From NCBI GenBank assembly GCA_030544235.1, contig CM060469.1, forward strand, positions 20,648,517-20,712,516: a stretch of DNA of 64,000 bases, given 5' to 3'. Under the pieces are notes generated by a model that searched no databases, was not told the DNA's origin, and saw only the letters and a list, made by a program, of their open reading frames with translations. The DNA comes from Lepturacanthus savala (taxonomy: Eukaryota; Chordata; Actinopteri; Scombriformes; Trichiuridae). Made by a program: the position numbers and the translations under genes. Numbering within the stretch: the first letter of the stretch is position 1; each line of letters opens with the position of its first letter. Of the stretch, positions 51,202-63,949 are shown in pieces.

Positions 51202-51424
51202 ACGTGTTCATTCATGGTCTTGATGCCTTCAGCAAGAATCTACAATGTAAATAGTCATGAAAATAACTGTACTATATATATAGCTGTATTTTGTAAATTG
51301 TTGATATGTTGGTGAGAAGACTAGGAATGCACTTTCAGACGGTAAATGATTTTCTGTTTTAGTGCATTTCTAGAAATTATTATATCAATAAGAAAAATAT
51401 AACTTAAAAAATGTTAGTTTTTAG

Positions 51425-51429
<5 letters not shown>

Positions 51430-51489
<60 letters not shown>
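51430..51489. repeat. (AT)n microsatellite
   Basis: About 60 bases of pure AT. Confidence 0.97.
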
Positions 51490-51492
<3 letters not shown>

Positions 51493-51539
51493 GAAGACAC
51501 CATAACTGTCATTAAGAAAAGGTTGAGTTTTTATGTTGT

Positions 51540-51840
51540 TGTCCTCCTCACTTTCTCTCCTTCCTCCTCCTTTTCTTCTCATACAGTATTTTATTTTTAT
51601 TTTTTAATCTTCTCCTAAACCTAAATTTCATTAACATCCTCTCTTCCCTTCCATCATTTCCTTTTATTTGAATGCCCCCTCGTTTCCTCTCCTTGACTAC
51701 TTTCTTCTCACCCTCTTCTATTTTTATTTTCCTCTTATTCTTTCTCTTTCCACTCAATGTCCCTTTCTCCTGGTAGCAGCTCTTGCTTCAGCTAGCTGTT
51801 CGTCCTTCTCTTTTCTCCTCCTCTTCGTCCTCTGTCTGTG
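51540..51840 (+). repeat. Pyrimidine-rich low-complexity tract
   Basis: Irregular TCTCC, CTTCC and TTTTC words without a fixed unit. The lysine/arginine-rich minus-strand frame here is a composition artefact. Confidence 0.8.
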
Positions 51841-53989
51841 TCGATACCATCGGCTCAGAAGTCAGGGTGTGGCAGTGAACGCTCAGCCTTTTGTTTCTGT
51901 CACCAACACAACCAGAGGAACCACGAGGGCAGTTTAAAACATTTAACTGTATTGAATTAGATTAGACTGAATGATTTAATTTACAATAGCAATGAGTTTT
52001 TTTTGTCTTTTCAGTACACAGGAAGGCATCATGTCATCCTGATTGTCAAAAGTTGCCTTGTTTATTTGTTAACCAACATTACTTTCACTCTATTATACTG
52101 GTATTTTGTGGTTGTAGAGTCACTCTGAGAAATAAAAGAAACCTTGAAACCTTGCTGTTGGTTTGTTGCATCTCAGCTCCACCAGAATTTATTTATAGTA
52201 GTAGTATGCAGGCTTTCCCTCAATCATCACTTATCATCCATTAGAGGTATGTGCTGGTGTCGGTCAGCAGAGACCCTGCTGCCTTCTGCTTATATTTTCA
52301 TTTTTTCTTATTGTTTTGCTGTGTTCGGGATGTTTCTGGTTGTCAACCTTTAGCCAGTGTGTGTGTGTGTGTGTAGGTCCCAGCCAATAACAATGTAAGG
52401 TGTGTGAGGTTGTAAAAAATGTAGCAACCAGATTACAGTGCTGTGTTTTATTCAAGTGTTTCCTCCAATACTCATTTGTATATAATAAAAAGTGTTGTAT
52501 GATATTGAATGGGGATTCAAATAGTCTCAGAGATCTATTTATCAAATTTCTGCCATATTGAAGTAGTAAAGTAAAGGTGTGATGATATTTTATTACAAAA
52601 GCTCCAGAACATGAACAACATGTCTGTATTAATAGAAGTGACTTCTGTGGTTATTAACCAGGTCCATACACTTGAGCATAAAAAGGTGATATGACACATT
52701 TGTATGTTCATCCGTGGGTTCTTCAGTGCATGTTTAATTTTATAATAATGCAGCTTGAGTCTTGATATCAGGACTTCAAAGTTTCAATTTGCTTAATTTG
52801 TTACTGTTTGTCTTGTTCTTTGGTTGAATATAGATGTATTTCAGTGTGGTTATGAGTTGGCACATTTTTGTCCATACGAATAAATGTTAGTGTTTGAACA
52901 TAAACTAAAGACTTGAACTGAGGATGTGAAAATGTCAAATGTTTGCAGATCCAGTTTTGTTGCTCAGTTGCATATGAAGTGAGAGGAAATCACTGTTGTC
53001 ATCAAATACTTTGTATGAAAACAATTTAGTTTTGAAGTAAAAACTGTAAAATCTTTGCAGCTCTACTGACTACTGGACTAAGTAATTGTAAATTCCTTCG
53101 CATACAGTTTCCTAGAAATATAATCTGTCTTAATAAGAGAGGACAGGAAGGAGGATGGGCGTCCTTTGCTGTGACCTTTCGACGTCTCTCTCTCTCTCTC
53201 TCTTTCTTTCCTTTTTTCTGCAGCTGAACCTCTGATAAACTCAGACAGAATAATCCTGTTTCTGGAGGAAAAACCGTGATACTTGTTTCAGCTCTGACAA
53301 AAAGTTGTGAGACATCAGAATGCAGTAGATGGCTAAACTATTGTGCAGAATGTATGCAGCTCTAATTAAGTCAGATGACTGTGTGTGTGATAACGTCAGC
53401 TCTCTGTAAGGAAATACTCTGATGTAATATTATCCATAATTGCTTCTGGAAAAAAAACATGGCCTCCATCCACTGCTGACTTGGTTCGGTCTCAGTGGAA
53501 ATCAGAAAGGAAAGTGGATAGTGGTAATATAATATAATGTAATGTGCAGGCAAACCACTGCAGAGGAATGGATATAATACTGGTCATAATTTTAAGGTGT
53601 GTCACTGAAGTACAGCTTTTTTTTACAAAGATATTCCTTCATAATGGCCAGTTATCTTATCTCTTCTCATCTACCTGTAAAATGCTTTTTACTGCCTGAG
53701 GAGTGAAAATCTCCCATACTGACTGCTGTCAACACATTGGCTAAAATAATAGAAAGACATACCGTGTAGCTAATCAGAGAGCTGGAATGAGCTAATGAGC
53801 TGCTCCGCAGTGATGTACAGCAGGTTGGTTGAGACTTCATCAGGCTGCTGCTAAATGCTCTGATGTGGACCATCTTTAGAAAGAAAAGTAGATTAATGAT
53901 AAAACTGAGTGATCAGAAAAATAGCAACACTTTTTATTTAATTATGATGATGAAACCACAGGTTTGATGGATCTGATTTGTTGAATTTG

Positions 53990-54210
53990 AACTATTTTGA
54001 TAATCAATTTATCAATTTGAGTCATTTTTAAGAAGAAAATGTCCAAATTATCTGGTTCCAGCTTTTCAAATCTGATTATTTTCTGCTTTCTTTAGTCGTA
54101 TATAATGGTAAACTGATGTTCTTTGGTCTGAACAAAGAAAGGATATTTTAGGTTGAATCTTTAGCTTTAGGAAACAGTAACATACATTTTACACCATTTT
54201 ATGATCACTG
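53990..54210 (-). repeat. Family A MITE-like copy, reversed
   Basis: It contains GGTTCCAGCTTTTCAAATCTG, TTAGCTTTAGGAAACAG and TTTACACCATTTTATG in reversed family order. The right end is lost. Confidence 0.55.
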
Positions 54211-54898
54211 ACCATTTTGGTTTACAAACAGATCAAGCAGAATTGCTCATTTATTTTCACCCATGTCTTTAATCTGGTATATAAACAGTGTTTTATAATT
54301 GTATTTATTATCTACATTATTATTTATTTTATACTACTATTTACTTAGATTTATCAACATGTTATTGTTGATCATTATGATGTATTTACTTAATTTAATT
54401 TAAAATTTTACTGTTATGTTATCTATAATGTATTTTGTAAAATGATTTCTTATTATTTTATTGCTTGTATCATCTTTTATTCTATTTTTTACTATCTTAA
54501 CTACCTATCTTTTAATTTTCTTTTTGGTGTGCATTGGTCACTAAATCCATTTTAACACACTATGGTTTGCCAATAGGTTGTAAAGCTGTTTAAATTGCAT
54601 TGATTTGTTTGAAATGTGCTACTTACATACAGTTTTATTGGTGATTGATTGATACAGGTATATTTTTATGTTTTGCAGCAGTCTTGGTGTTGTAGGCAGG
54701 GATTTAGGGTAAAATCAGAGTTATTTTTATTATTTTGTTTATTTATTTATTTCTACCTCTGCTGCACCTGTTTCCATCTCCTCTGTGAGAAACATGTCAC
54801 GGAGAAAGAGACAGAAATAAAGATTAACAACCAGGATCCTACAACACATCCTCTGCCTCAATGATACATAATTCATACTGGGGCGGGGCTGCAATACC

Positions 54899-54965
54899 CC
54901 TGGGAGACACGCACACACACCCATACACACACGCATGCACACTCACACACGCACACACACACACC
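54899..54965. repeat. Imperfect CA repeat
   Basis: ACACGCACACACACCCATAC-type units with interruptions. Confidence 0.9.
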
Positions 54966-55330
54966 CTCCTCCTTCTGGCTTTCAGAGCAACACACAACGT
55001 TTGGTTTGTTATATAGTGTAAAAGATTTATAACTGTGAATCCTCTGTCTGAGGCGTGTATGTGTATTTTAGGAGGGTTGGGGGGGTGCGTGTGCTGTGGG
55101 TGTGGCCAGTAGAGAGCTGGCCGGAACCGTGAAGGTGAAGCTCCTCATCAGACGAGGGATGGGTACACTGTCGAAGGCCATTTCACAAATACAGTCATCT
55201 TGGATTTTGTTTGGGAACAAAAGTTAGCAGCGGAGTAAATAGAAAAAAGACAGACAGCTGTGAATGAGTAATGTATGGTTACTGTATATATGTGACATCA
55301 TAACCTTACATCATAACCTTACCTTAAACC

Positions 55331-55500
55331 ACAGTTTCTGAATAGGGGCTGTGTGCACTCTGTGCTTGAGGGTGTGGATTGAGGGTTTTGAAACTTGGAA
55401 CAGTTTTCCTAGAACACCATGACCTTCTTATAAAAAAAAAAACAAAAAACAATTAAAATCTCACATTCTAAGATATTGGGGTTTTAAAATGAGAGTAGTC
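55331..55500. repeat. Degraded second copy of the TTAA-type MITE
   Basis: CACAGTTTCTGAATAGGGGC, GTGGATTGAGGGTTTTGAAA and CATGACCTTCTTAT parallel the right half of 40357-40716. An A-rich insertion sits at 55430. Confidence 0.6.
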
Positions 55501-55589
55501 CATACCTGATATTTATTTTAGATTATTGTGGTTATTCTTGGATCATTTTTGTCCTCATGTCATATTTGACTTTTTTTGACTTTGCATTG

Positions 55590-55876
55590 GGGGCGACCTC
55601 CTTCAAGACCTCTTTGGTCCTTGACCTCTGGGACCTTTCTGCGTGGGTTCTCACCGGGTTTCACCGGGTACTCCGGCTTCCTCCCAGAGTCCAAAAACAT
55701 GCTGAGGTTAATTGGCGATGCTAAATTACCCATAGGGGTGAGTGTGTGAGTGCATGGTGTGTGTCCGGTGACCATCTGGGGTGTATCCCTGCCTCTCACC
55801 TGTAATAATGCGCTGGGATTGGCTCCTGCAACCCTAATGCGGAATATCCGGGTATAAGAGCGTGAATGAATGAATA
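55590..55876 (+). mobile_element. SINE-like retroposon copy with internal deletion
   Basis: It begins with the same GGGGCGAC start as the full copy but jumps directly to CTCCTTCAAGACCTC, losing the A-box half of the tRNA-like head. The body and AACATGCTGAGGTTAATTGG match. The tail is GAATGAATGAAT. The 11-bp ACTTTGCATTG flanks both sides (55579-55589, 55877-55887), a perfect target duplication. Confidence 0.83.
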
Positions 55877-57476
55877 ACTTTGCATTGTTTGCTCAAACCC
55901 ACCAAACTTGAAGAGTTTTCCCACTGAGGAACAACATGTGTGAATTGTAAGAGAAGATAAATGGCCTGCCCCACACTTCATCAGGCATTTTGTGAAATGA
56001 AGGTCATTTGACAGAAACAAAGCTGTATCATAAATGCACCATATGTGTAGACAGTGTGCAGGACTTTTTGTGCAGTTCTCTATTTACTGTGTGCAAAGAA
56101 GAACTCATCTGCTGTGTGAACAATCACCACAAAACCTCTTAAATCAGGCGGATTCCGTGCAGATTAAGCTTGATTTTAACTCCAAGTCTGAACTTCTGTG
56201 TGATGAGTTGTTGTTTAATGTGCAGTTTGAGTATGATTGATTGTCTGGTCAACATAGTAACAACAGTAATCGCCTCTGGAAGGTCAGGAGTTTAGTTTGG
56301 CTGTCTGTGGATTCCGTGATCTGACTTCTCAACACGGCTACTGTCAGAACAGGTGTAGTCACTTTGTTTCTACATTATTAGAGTATATTATATATGTTGT
56401 GGCATATATCTTTTTATCTTCTTAGTTTTTGCTTGTATTTCAGTAGTAATGAAATACATTACATTACTGTTACTGTTATTAATTTCCACAATATTATATG
56501 AATTAAAGTTGATTTCTCCTCTATTTTATTATTATATTTACTAATCTGTTAATATATATTTTAACTGCATCACTAACATCAGAGTGGCAGGGCTCCTGAC
56601 ATGAAAAACATTTGTAGAATCTTTCTTGATGAAAGTGGCAGAAACCCTTTGCTCTGCTTCACTCTGTGATTTCATCTAATTAAACAGCTGTAGAGTTGCA
56701 TAAAGAATCCACCCCAGTGTGGCTTAAATCTGAGCTTTAATCTCACAAAAGACAGATGAATCAGTTCCTGTGTAAACAGTCTGCATCAGACTCCAGACTG
56801 TTGATTCACAAGCAGCCGTGCAGCTTTGAATCAAAAGATCAGTGAGGAGCAGATGTCATATACGATGTTTAACATGTCCTGAAATTGAGATTTTTACACA
56901 GATTAAAACACACTGTGGTTGATTCGTTTTAAAATGGATTTAGGTCTGATGTACAGTGAAGGGAACTTTTTTTACATATTTGCATGAATATATGGACAAA
57001 CCCTGTCTCTCTAGCAACTATTCTTCTAATTGCATTGTGTCACTGCCTGGATTATATCCGCATGTCATTTTTTTTTAAGAAATAGTTAATATTTCTATAT
57101 CGCTCTGAAGACGCAGGAAGGAGGTCGGTGTGGATGGAGAAAGTAGATTCCTCGCCTTCTTGTGTATCACTGAAAACTAGGGACAAATTAACTTGAATGT
57201 TGAAGTTGATCCCCATTTAGGTCCAGACTGAAATATCCCAACATGGATTGTCATTAAATTCTGTACAGACGTTCATCATGTTCCCCAGATGATAAATACT
57301 TTTCTTCTGACTTTTGTTGCACCATCATCAGGCCAAATCTTGCACTTATTCAGTAATATATCTCAACACGTGCTGGATGGTTCCCAGACAGTTTGCTGAC
57401 TGTTGTGAAACCCCTCAGTTAGTGCCCTGATGACATCAGCATCCTTGTTTTTTATTGAAATATCTCGACTACTGGA

Positions 57477-57540
57477 TTGTGTGTGTGCGTGTGTGTGTGT
57501 GTGTATGTGCGCATGTGAGCATGTGTGTGATAGTGCGCTC
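57477..57540. repeat. Imperfect GT repeat
   Basis: GTGTGTGCGTGTGTGTGTGT with GCGC and GCAT interruptions. Confidence 0.88.
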
Positions 57541-57851
57541 ACGTGTCCAGCCTGCCTCCCTGTGTGTGTCCCTGCAGGATAATGACCTATTTACTGTACG
57601 CTGTCTAACGAACTCATTAACACATGGCTCTGCTCTGAAATACCTTAGAAAGACAGAGAAAACAACATGAATTCAAATCTCTATGCTGAACACTGTTTAC
57701 ATTTCTAAATTAAAGAGATTTATCTCTTAAAATCTCTCATCAAATATCATAATCCTAGCTTCCGTTGTTTTTCAAAGACTAAAAGAGGGGAAACATTTCT
57801 CATTTTATGTAAACAGTATTAAAGTCAAATGCAATGGAACTGAACTCAAAT

Positions 57852-58076
57852 AATGTTCTCCCTGTGTCTTCATGGGTTCACTCTGGGTTCTCTGGCTTCT
57901 TCCCACAGTCCAAAAACATGCTGAGGTTAATTGGAAAAGCTAAATTGCCCATAGGTGTGAGTGTGTGAGTGAATAGTGTGTGTGCCCCACGATAGGCTGG
58001 CGACCATCTGGGGTGTATCCCTGCCTCTCACCCACAGTACACTGGGATACGCTCCAGCAGACACCTGTGACTGACT
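57852..58076 (+). mobile_element. 5'-truncated SINE-like copy
   Basis: It starts at ATGTTCTCCCTGTGTCTTCA, so the tRNA-like head is missing, and it keeps CCATCTGGGGTGTATCCCTG and a GACTGACTGACT tail. No clear target duplication. 5' truncation is common for retroposons. Confidence 0.8.
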
Positions 58077-58391
58077 GACTTGACAATAAGTTTATTCATT
58101 TCATTTCAGTTGCAATAAGATTTTACAGATAACTATCATTCTAGGGGGTTTTGATCTGTTCCAGTAGTAGAAAATGCTGGACTTTTGGATTTTCCAAAGA
58201 AGGAAATCAAAAACAAAAGAACAAAGATTAACATTTCATAGGTTAGAAGTTGTTTTACAATATTATACTGTTAAGAACTTGATAGGTAACTTAGGATCTA
58301 GTAGCATAAATACATGTATGTTCACAAAAAATGCTTGAAAATACAGTGAAAGGATTTTTTTCATGGCTAGAGCTCCAGCTTCATTAGATAG

Positions 58392-58512
<121 letters not shown>

Positions 58513-59597
58513 TCGGGCGCGTGGCTTCTTCATGGTGTGAGCTAACACTGCTGTTTGCAGTGATTCTACATGGTGACGTCACACTTGGAGGTATTTCAGC
58601 ATCGATAAGAGCACTCAGTCTCTGACTCTTCATGAACAATCGTCATTATTGATCTTGAATTATTAAGATAGTGTTAGCTCTCAGTGATCATCAGTGTCAG
58701 GCTGCTTTCCTCAGCTCTCTACTTCCTGTCCCATCCCTGCCCTCTCTCATGCTGATGATGTCACATCCATTCCTGCCCACTGACTTCATCCCGGCGCACG
58801 TCATAGACAGGAAATTCTTCTTTTTTCCATACACAGTTATGATTCTGTGAGCAAGAGGACTGCTTGAAGTGATAGAGACAGATGTGAAGTTTAACTTTTA
58901 AACAGAAAATCTGTATATGTTTCTTAAATGATGTTACATGAAGTTAATACATTGTAAAGTAAGTTAAAGTGAGTAATTTAATCAGTTATTTGACAGTTAA
59001 GGTTTTCAGAATAAAACTGAGGAGTCACAACATGATTAAATGATGAAACAGAGAGAAAAGACATTCTTGAATAGTTTTGTTTACATTCTTGAACGTCTTT
59101 TAGCTAATAATGTTGCAGGTGGACAATAGTAGTAGTAAATAATGTCTGTAAACAAAATAACTTCAGTAGACTGGATCCTCTTAAGATATGGCTGGTGGTT
59201 CTACATTTTGTGTCAACAAATATAAGATATAAAGCCTTGTCTATCGTATTGCCCTGTGCAGTAGACTTCTGTTGTCCAACAACTATTAAAAGCACATCAT
59301 GGTCATGATGTTGTTTGACATTTGACTTTTGCACTTTCTGAAGTTAAAATGAACTATCCTCAAACAGAAGTTTTATGCCTGAGCTTCTCCGGGGTCTGTG
59401 AAACTTCAAATGAGGGAGCGTGGCTCTACTGAACTGTGTTTTTTTCATTTATTTTTTTATTATTATTAATGGCATTTAAGTCAGATCAATGAGCAGCTGA
59501 GCACAGAGTTTATGAACATTAATGATGGTGTCTGAGCAGCAGAGGAGCCTCATTACAGCTGCAGCATCTCACTGATTCTGTCCAAGAAACAATCATA

Positions 59598-59830
59598 GAT
59601 TCAAAGTGCTTTTGGATTTTTCTTGTTATTTGGTAAACATTTAGCTTTAAGCAGTTTTCAATCACATCTCTTGGTCTTCATCAGTAAGTGTAGAGTAGTT
59701 GTGTATTATTAGATTAGATATTATTAGATATAAGAAACCTTTTTTCTCTTGATTGTCTGTCCTGAGCTGACCTGGGTGACCATTATTAATCCCGTCAGCA
59801 GGTTGAGTTCATCACAGACTGTTTTTTTTT
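59598..59830 (+). repeat. First copy of a diverged local duplication
   Basis: It opens GATTCAAAGTGCTTTTGGAT and later has TTCATCAGTAAGTG, CTGTCCTGAGCTGACCTG and GTTGAGTTCATCACAGACTG. The same words occur in the same order at 63228-63525. Confidence 0.65.
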
Positions 59831-60140
59831 TGGCTGCTGTTCTACTGACATCATTTCTCTGCTTCACTGCTGCTTCTGCTGCTAATGCTGATCAATACGG
59901 AGCCTGAGTCACTCCTGCACTGCAACACCCTGACCGCTGCTGGTGATGACCGGAGTGTGTTTGCGGAGAAAGAGATTACACACACTGATACCACAACATA
60001 AAATCATTTTCTGCTGCACATAATGTGTTTTCTGAACATCTGGGCCTTTTTTGTTTTCATTGAGATGATTGTAAATTAGAGAGAGACATATTTATTTGTT
60101 TCTGATTAAGATGGAGGTTCAGCCTTCTGAAGGTCACAAG

Positions 60141-60535
60141 TAGGGCTGAGCAATATTTAAAAAAGCTTATCTGTAAAAATGTTGAGAAGATGTTTTTTTT
60201 TTTTAACTATTTGACTATAATGACCTACTTTTAAAATGTAGAGGCAAGTGATACAGCTAGAATATATATTGATATTAAATATTTCATATCAGCAGATAAC
60301 AATGATTATTGATCATTTTTAATTATCTATTTTTAATAACGACCAGGAGGAAAAATGCTGCAACCACTTTAAATTAAACTCAATTTTTTGTTTGACTGGC
60401 TGTTTGATTTAATGATTGGTTCGTTATCAAGGGAAATATGACACCTTGAGTAAAACTACCAATATTATATTGAACTATTTTATTATTATATTGATTTTGT
60501 GGATATTGATGATATATATTGATATTGTAGTCAAA
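60141..60535 (-). repeat. Family B MITE-like copy, reversed
   Basis: It starts TAGGGCTGAGCAATATTTAA, the reverse of the 13102 end, and contains ATATTTCATATCAGCAGATA and AACGACCAGGAGGAAAAA. The far end is decayed. Confidence 0.6.
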
Positions 60536-62890
60536 CCTTAAATCTTCTTTTCTGAATTTCCTCTTAAATACATATTTTAATTGTTCATAACAACGGCAAA
60601 AGGTTACAGGTTCTCAGATGGAAGAATTATAATGAAATGTCTTAGATTATAGTAAATCTTTAGTTTTTTGTTTGCTTTTTTTTTTTTTAACAAAAACAAG
60701 ACATTTGATGATCTGGGGTCTCACATAGCCAGGATATTTTTGAGTTAGCTTCTTGCACCAAACATAAGATTGTTGTATGCTGTTCCAGTATAACTCACTC
60801 TGTGAATCCAGGATTTCTTTCTCCAGCTACAGAGGCAGGTTGTTATTCATGAGCGAGAGCAGATCAGATCAGATCAGAATCGTAACTGATGTATCTTGTA
60901 AGATATGATATAAAGCAGAGATGCAGATTAGCCTTTCAGCAGAAAAAATGTGTTTCAAGCAGGACAAAAGTCATATTCAGTGAAGTGAAACATAATTACC
61001 ATACAGCAGAAGATATAGAATCATTAAAAATAACTTAGTAATATTAAAGGAGTTGAGAATCCATATACAATAAAATACATGTAAGTATTTTTGACTTGAG
61101 TATAAAGTATTTTATGCTGTTGAGTTGGTTGATGAAGAAACTATCCTGAATATCTCCTGCACATAAAAAATAAATAAATACATAAAGTTAAAAGTAGATA
61201 ATGACTGATGAGTTTATCTGACCCATATGTTCCATTTATAATCATGGGAGCCAATTAACAGTGTGGATTATTATTTTGTATGATCATCACACAGTTGTCT
61301 CATGTTATTCATAGTAAACAGTGATCCACACTGGCAGCTAATCTCTTCATCCTGTGTTTAGTACCATAAATGATCCCTTTAATAGAAACTTGTATTAAAA
61401 TCAGAATGGGATTAGAATGTTAACACAGTCAAATAATATAACCTATTAAATATTTATTGAGTTGTTTTACTCTGGACTTTTCCAGGGATCCTGTATGAAT
61501 GATAACTCTTTTTTTTCCAGTAAACTGATTTGTCAGTGGGCAGTTGGTTCATATGTATCGATCTCTGAAACTAACCCAGGTTCACCGTGCAGCATCAGTT
61601 ACCATAGTGATCTTGCCCAGTAGGAAGTGAACCATCTTTGTGATGGCAAAAACCCTGGACTACACCCAAAGTTCACCTCTTAACCCTGCTCTGTGATACA
61701 GGCCCTGTGCAACCGTGCTTTGGCACCCATCCCAGTGATAGATTAGCAGAGAGATGATGCTGCCCAAGCTGTTCTCTCTCTCTCTGGTGACTTCACCAGT
61801 TGCTCCAGTCGATTGGCATGAGACCTCGTTGATGGGAATTGATCACATGAGTCAGGGCAGCCGTCCAATTTGAAAGCAGTAAACCCTCAGCCTCCCCAGG
61901 AGAGCAATGTGACTTCTGTCCTGGATTTTCTCCAGGACAGTTGGTCTTGGCTCATCGTTGATAAGGAACCTTTTGTGGTCACTAAGGCGGACTTTGACAG
62001 TGGAAATACTAAAGGATTTGCTGGGTTTCATCTCCATTCATGCATATTTGATGTTTAAAGTTGTTGGAGTTCATCCAACAGGTGTTTGGTGCATGAATTA
62101 GTTATTGTAATAATAGTGACTAGTGATTTTGTCTTTATTTGAGATAATTTTTATTCTGTAATCAGTACTATTTAGTTCATTTTCACATTTAAAATTTTGT
62201 ATTGGAAGTTTTAAACATTCAGATGCAGAGAAAATTGCACTTATATAACATAAATACAATATACACATAACTTTATATCCAATATATTTTATTGTGTAAA
62301 ACAAAAAACCTTTCAACAATAATTTATCTGATATTTTAAATTGTCAGAAACCTGTATTTCTCACACCAAACTATAATCAATTAATGGAGAAGCCATATAT
62401 TCAGGTTTTAGCTAAGAGCTCTGGTTTATTGTTTCTAAAGTCAATATTGGAAAAAGCCATAAACAACACATTTGGTGATTAATTAGTAAATTAAAGGCTT
62501 TTAAATGAGCACATTTTTCATTTTCTTGTCTAGTATTGTTGTTTATTTGAGCGGCACATTCATTTGTTGACTTAATTTGAAGAATTTACACACAAATCTA
62601 TAATCTATAATACTTTTTAAAAACAAACACAAATATATTTAGTGTATATCAATATGTATTTAATGTGTAGATAATATTCTGTATGTCTGCTCCCTTTATT
62701 ATGGTTTTTATTGGTATTAACATCACATTAAGACCTGCAGACTGACTGAACTGGAGCCAGATGCATATTTTATTAAGAGAAAAAAGGAATATGAATAAAA
62801 CATTTTATTTGTCTCTCTCACTGCGACTCATGGTGCTTAAAAGGATTTAAAGCCACAGCTGAGATGAAAGGGAATATATACACATGGACT

Positions 62891-62894
<4 letters not shown>

Positions 62895-62935
<41 letters not shown>
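62895..62935. repeat. (GT)n microsatellite
   Basis: About 40 bases of GT. Confidence 0.96.
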
Positions 62936-62936
<1 letters not shown>

Positions 62937-63227
62937 TGCCATGCAGTGACAGCCTGCATGTCTGAGAGAAAGAGGAAGAGGAGAGAGGGAGTGTGTGAGA
63001 AAACACAACAGAGAGAAAAAGAAAGGAGGACGTTTTTTTCTCCTCTGCAGACAGAAGGAAGAATGTTTGTTGTGATCTGACCATGTTTGATCATCTGCTT
63101 CCACATACGGACAGATTTTATAATAAGGGATTCCTTTTAAATGCAGGGCAGATGGAGAGGTATGGTGTGCTTTCTCTCTTGTTCTTGTTATATTTTGCAA
63201 TAACATGTTTGTGAGTTAACAATTGCG

Positions 63228-63525
63228 GATTCAAAGTGCTTTTGGACTTTTATTGTGGTGATAATCATTTAGCTTAATGGAGTTTTCAGTTTTCATCAGT
63301 AAGTGGAGAGTGGAACTTCAGTCACATGATAACAGGTGGTTGTACAGAAAGAGCTGGTAAACCTTGTCTTGATTCTCTGGCATTGTTGTTCTTTGTATCC
63401 TCATTTGTTTTCATGCTTCATTCAGACAAACCAGTGAAAAGAAACATATAGTCTGTCCCCAGCTGACCTGTCTGCACAAGGTGACTGTCATTAACCCTTT
63501 CTGCTGGTTAAGTTCATCACTGACT
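63228..63525 (+). repeat. Second copy of a diverged local duplication
   Basis: GATTCAAAGTGCTTTTGGAC, TTTCATCAGTAAGTGGAGAG, CTGTCCCCAGCTGACCTG and GTTAAGTTCATCACTGACTG follow the order seen at 59598-59830. It is about 65 bp longer because of internal insertions. Confidence 0.65.
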
Positions 63526-63949
63526 GTATGTTCATGCGTTGTGTGATTATGGGTTTAGTTTGTTCTCTATCTCTTCTTCTGCAGTTATAGTTTGAATGAA
63601 CTTTTTGAGAAAAAGAGAAGACATTTATGGAATGTGAGGACTTTTTTACAAATTATTGTTTGTCATTATTTATGATCATACATGAGCAGGGCTGCAGGAT
63701 TTTGGTCAAAATGAGAATGTCGCCTTTTCCATTAGGAATTGAGATGATTTAAAAAAAAACAGAGGTGATTAACAGGACGGGATTAAAGTAGTGAATGGAA
63801 ACAATTAATATCTAGGTTCTTCTTTAACTAAATACAAACATAGTTGGAGATGTTTAACAACAAAGTGTCAAAGAAAATTAAATAAAAATGTAAGTAAATA
63901 AAAATGTCAAAACAAGATTTTCTTAGTGTTTAAATACCATATTGGCCTT

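Larger units (their letters stand above)
50805..51271 (+). mobile_element. Tc1-like transposon, internal deletion derivative
   Basis: The left arm (CAGTATTGGACACTCC ... TACATTGTAGATTCTCACTG ... ACTATGAATGAACACATG) is mirrored by the right arm, whose reverse complement reads ACTATTTACATTGTAGATTC and ...CATGAATGAACACG. AGCCACCCTTTG at about 50958 and CAAAGGGTGGCT at 51119 are the inner edges of the terminal regions. About 150 bp remain between, including the end of the transposase frame. Full Tc1 elements are about 1.2-1.6 kb, so most of the gene is gone. Confidence 0.85.
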
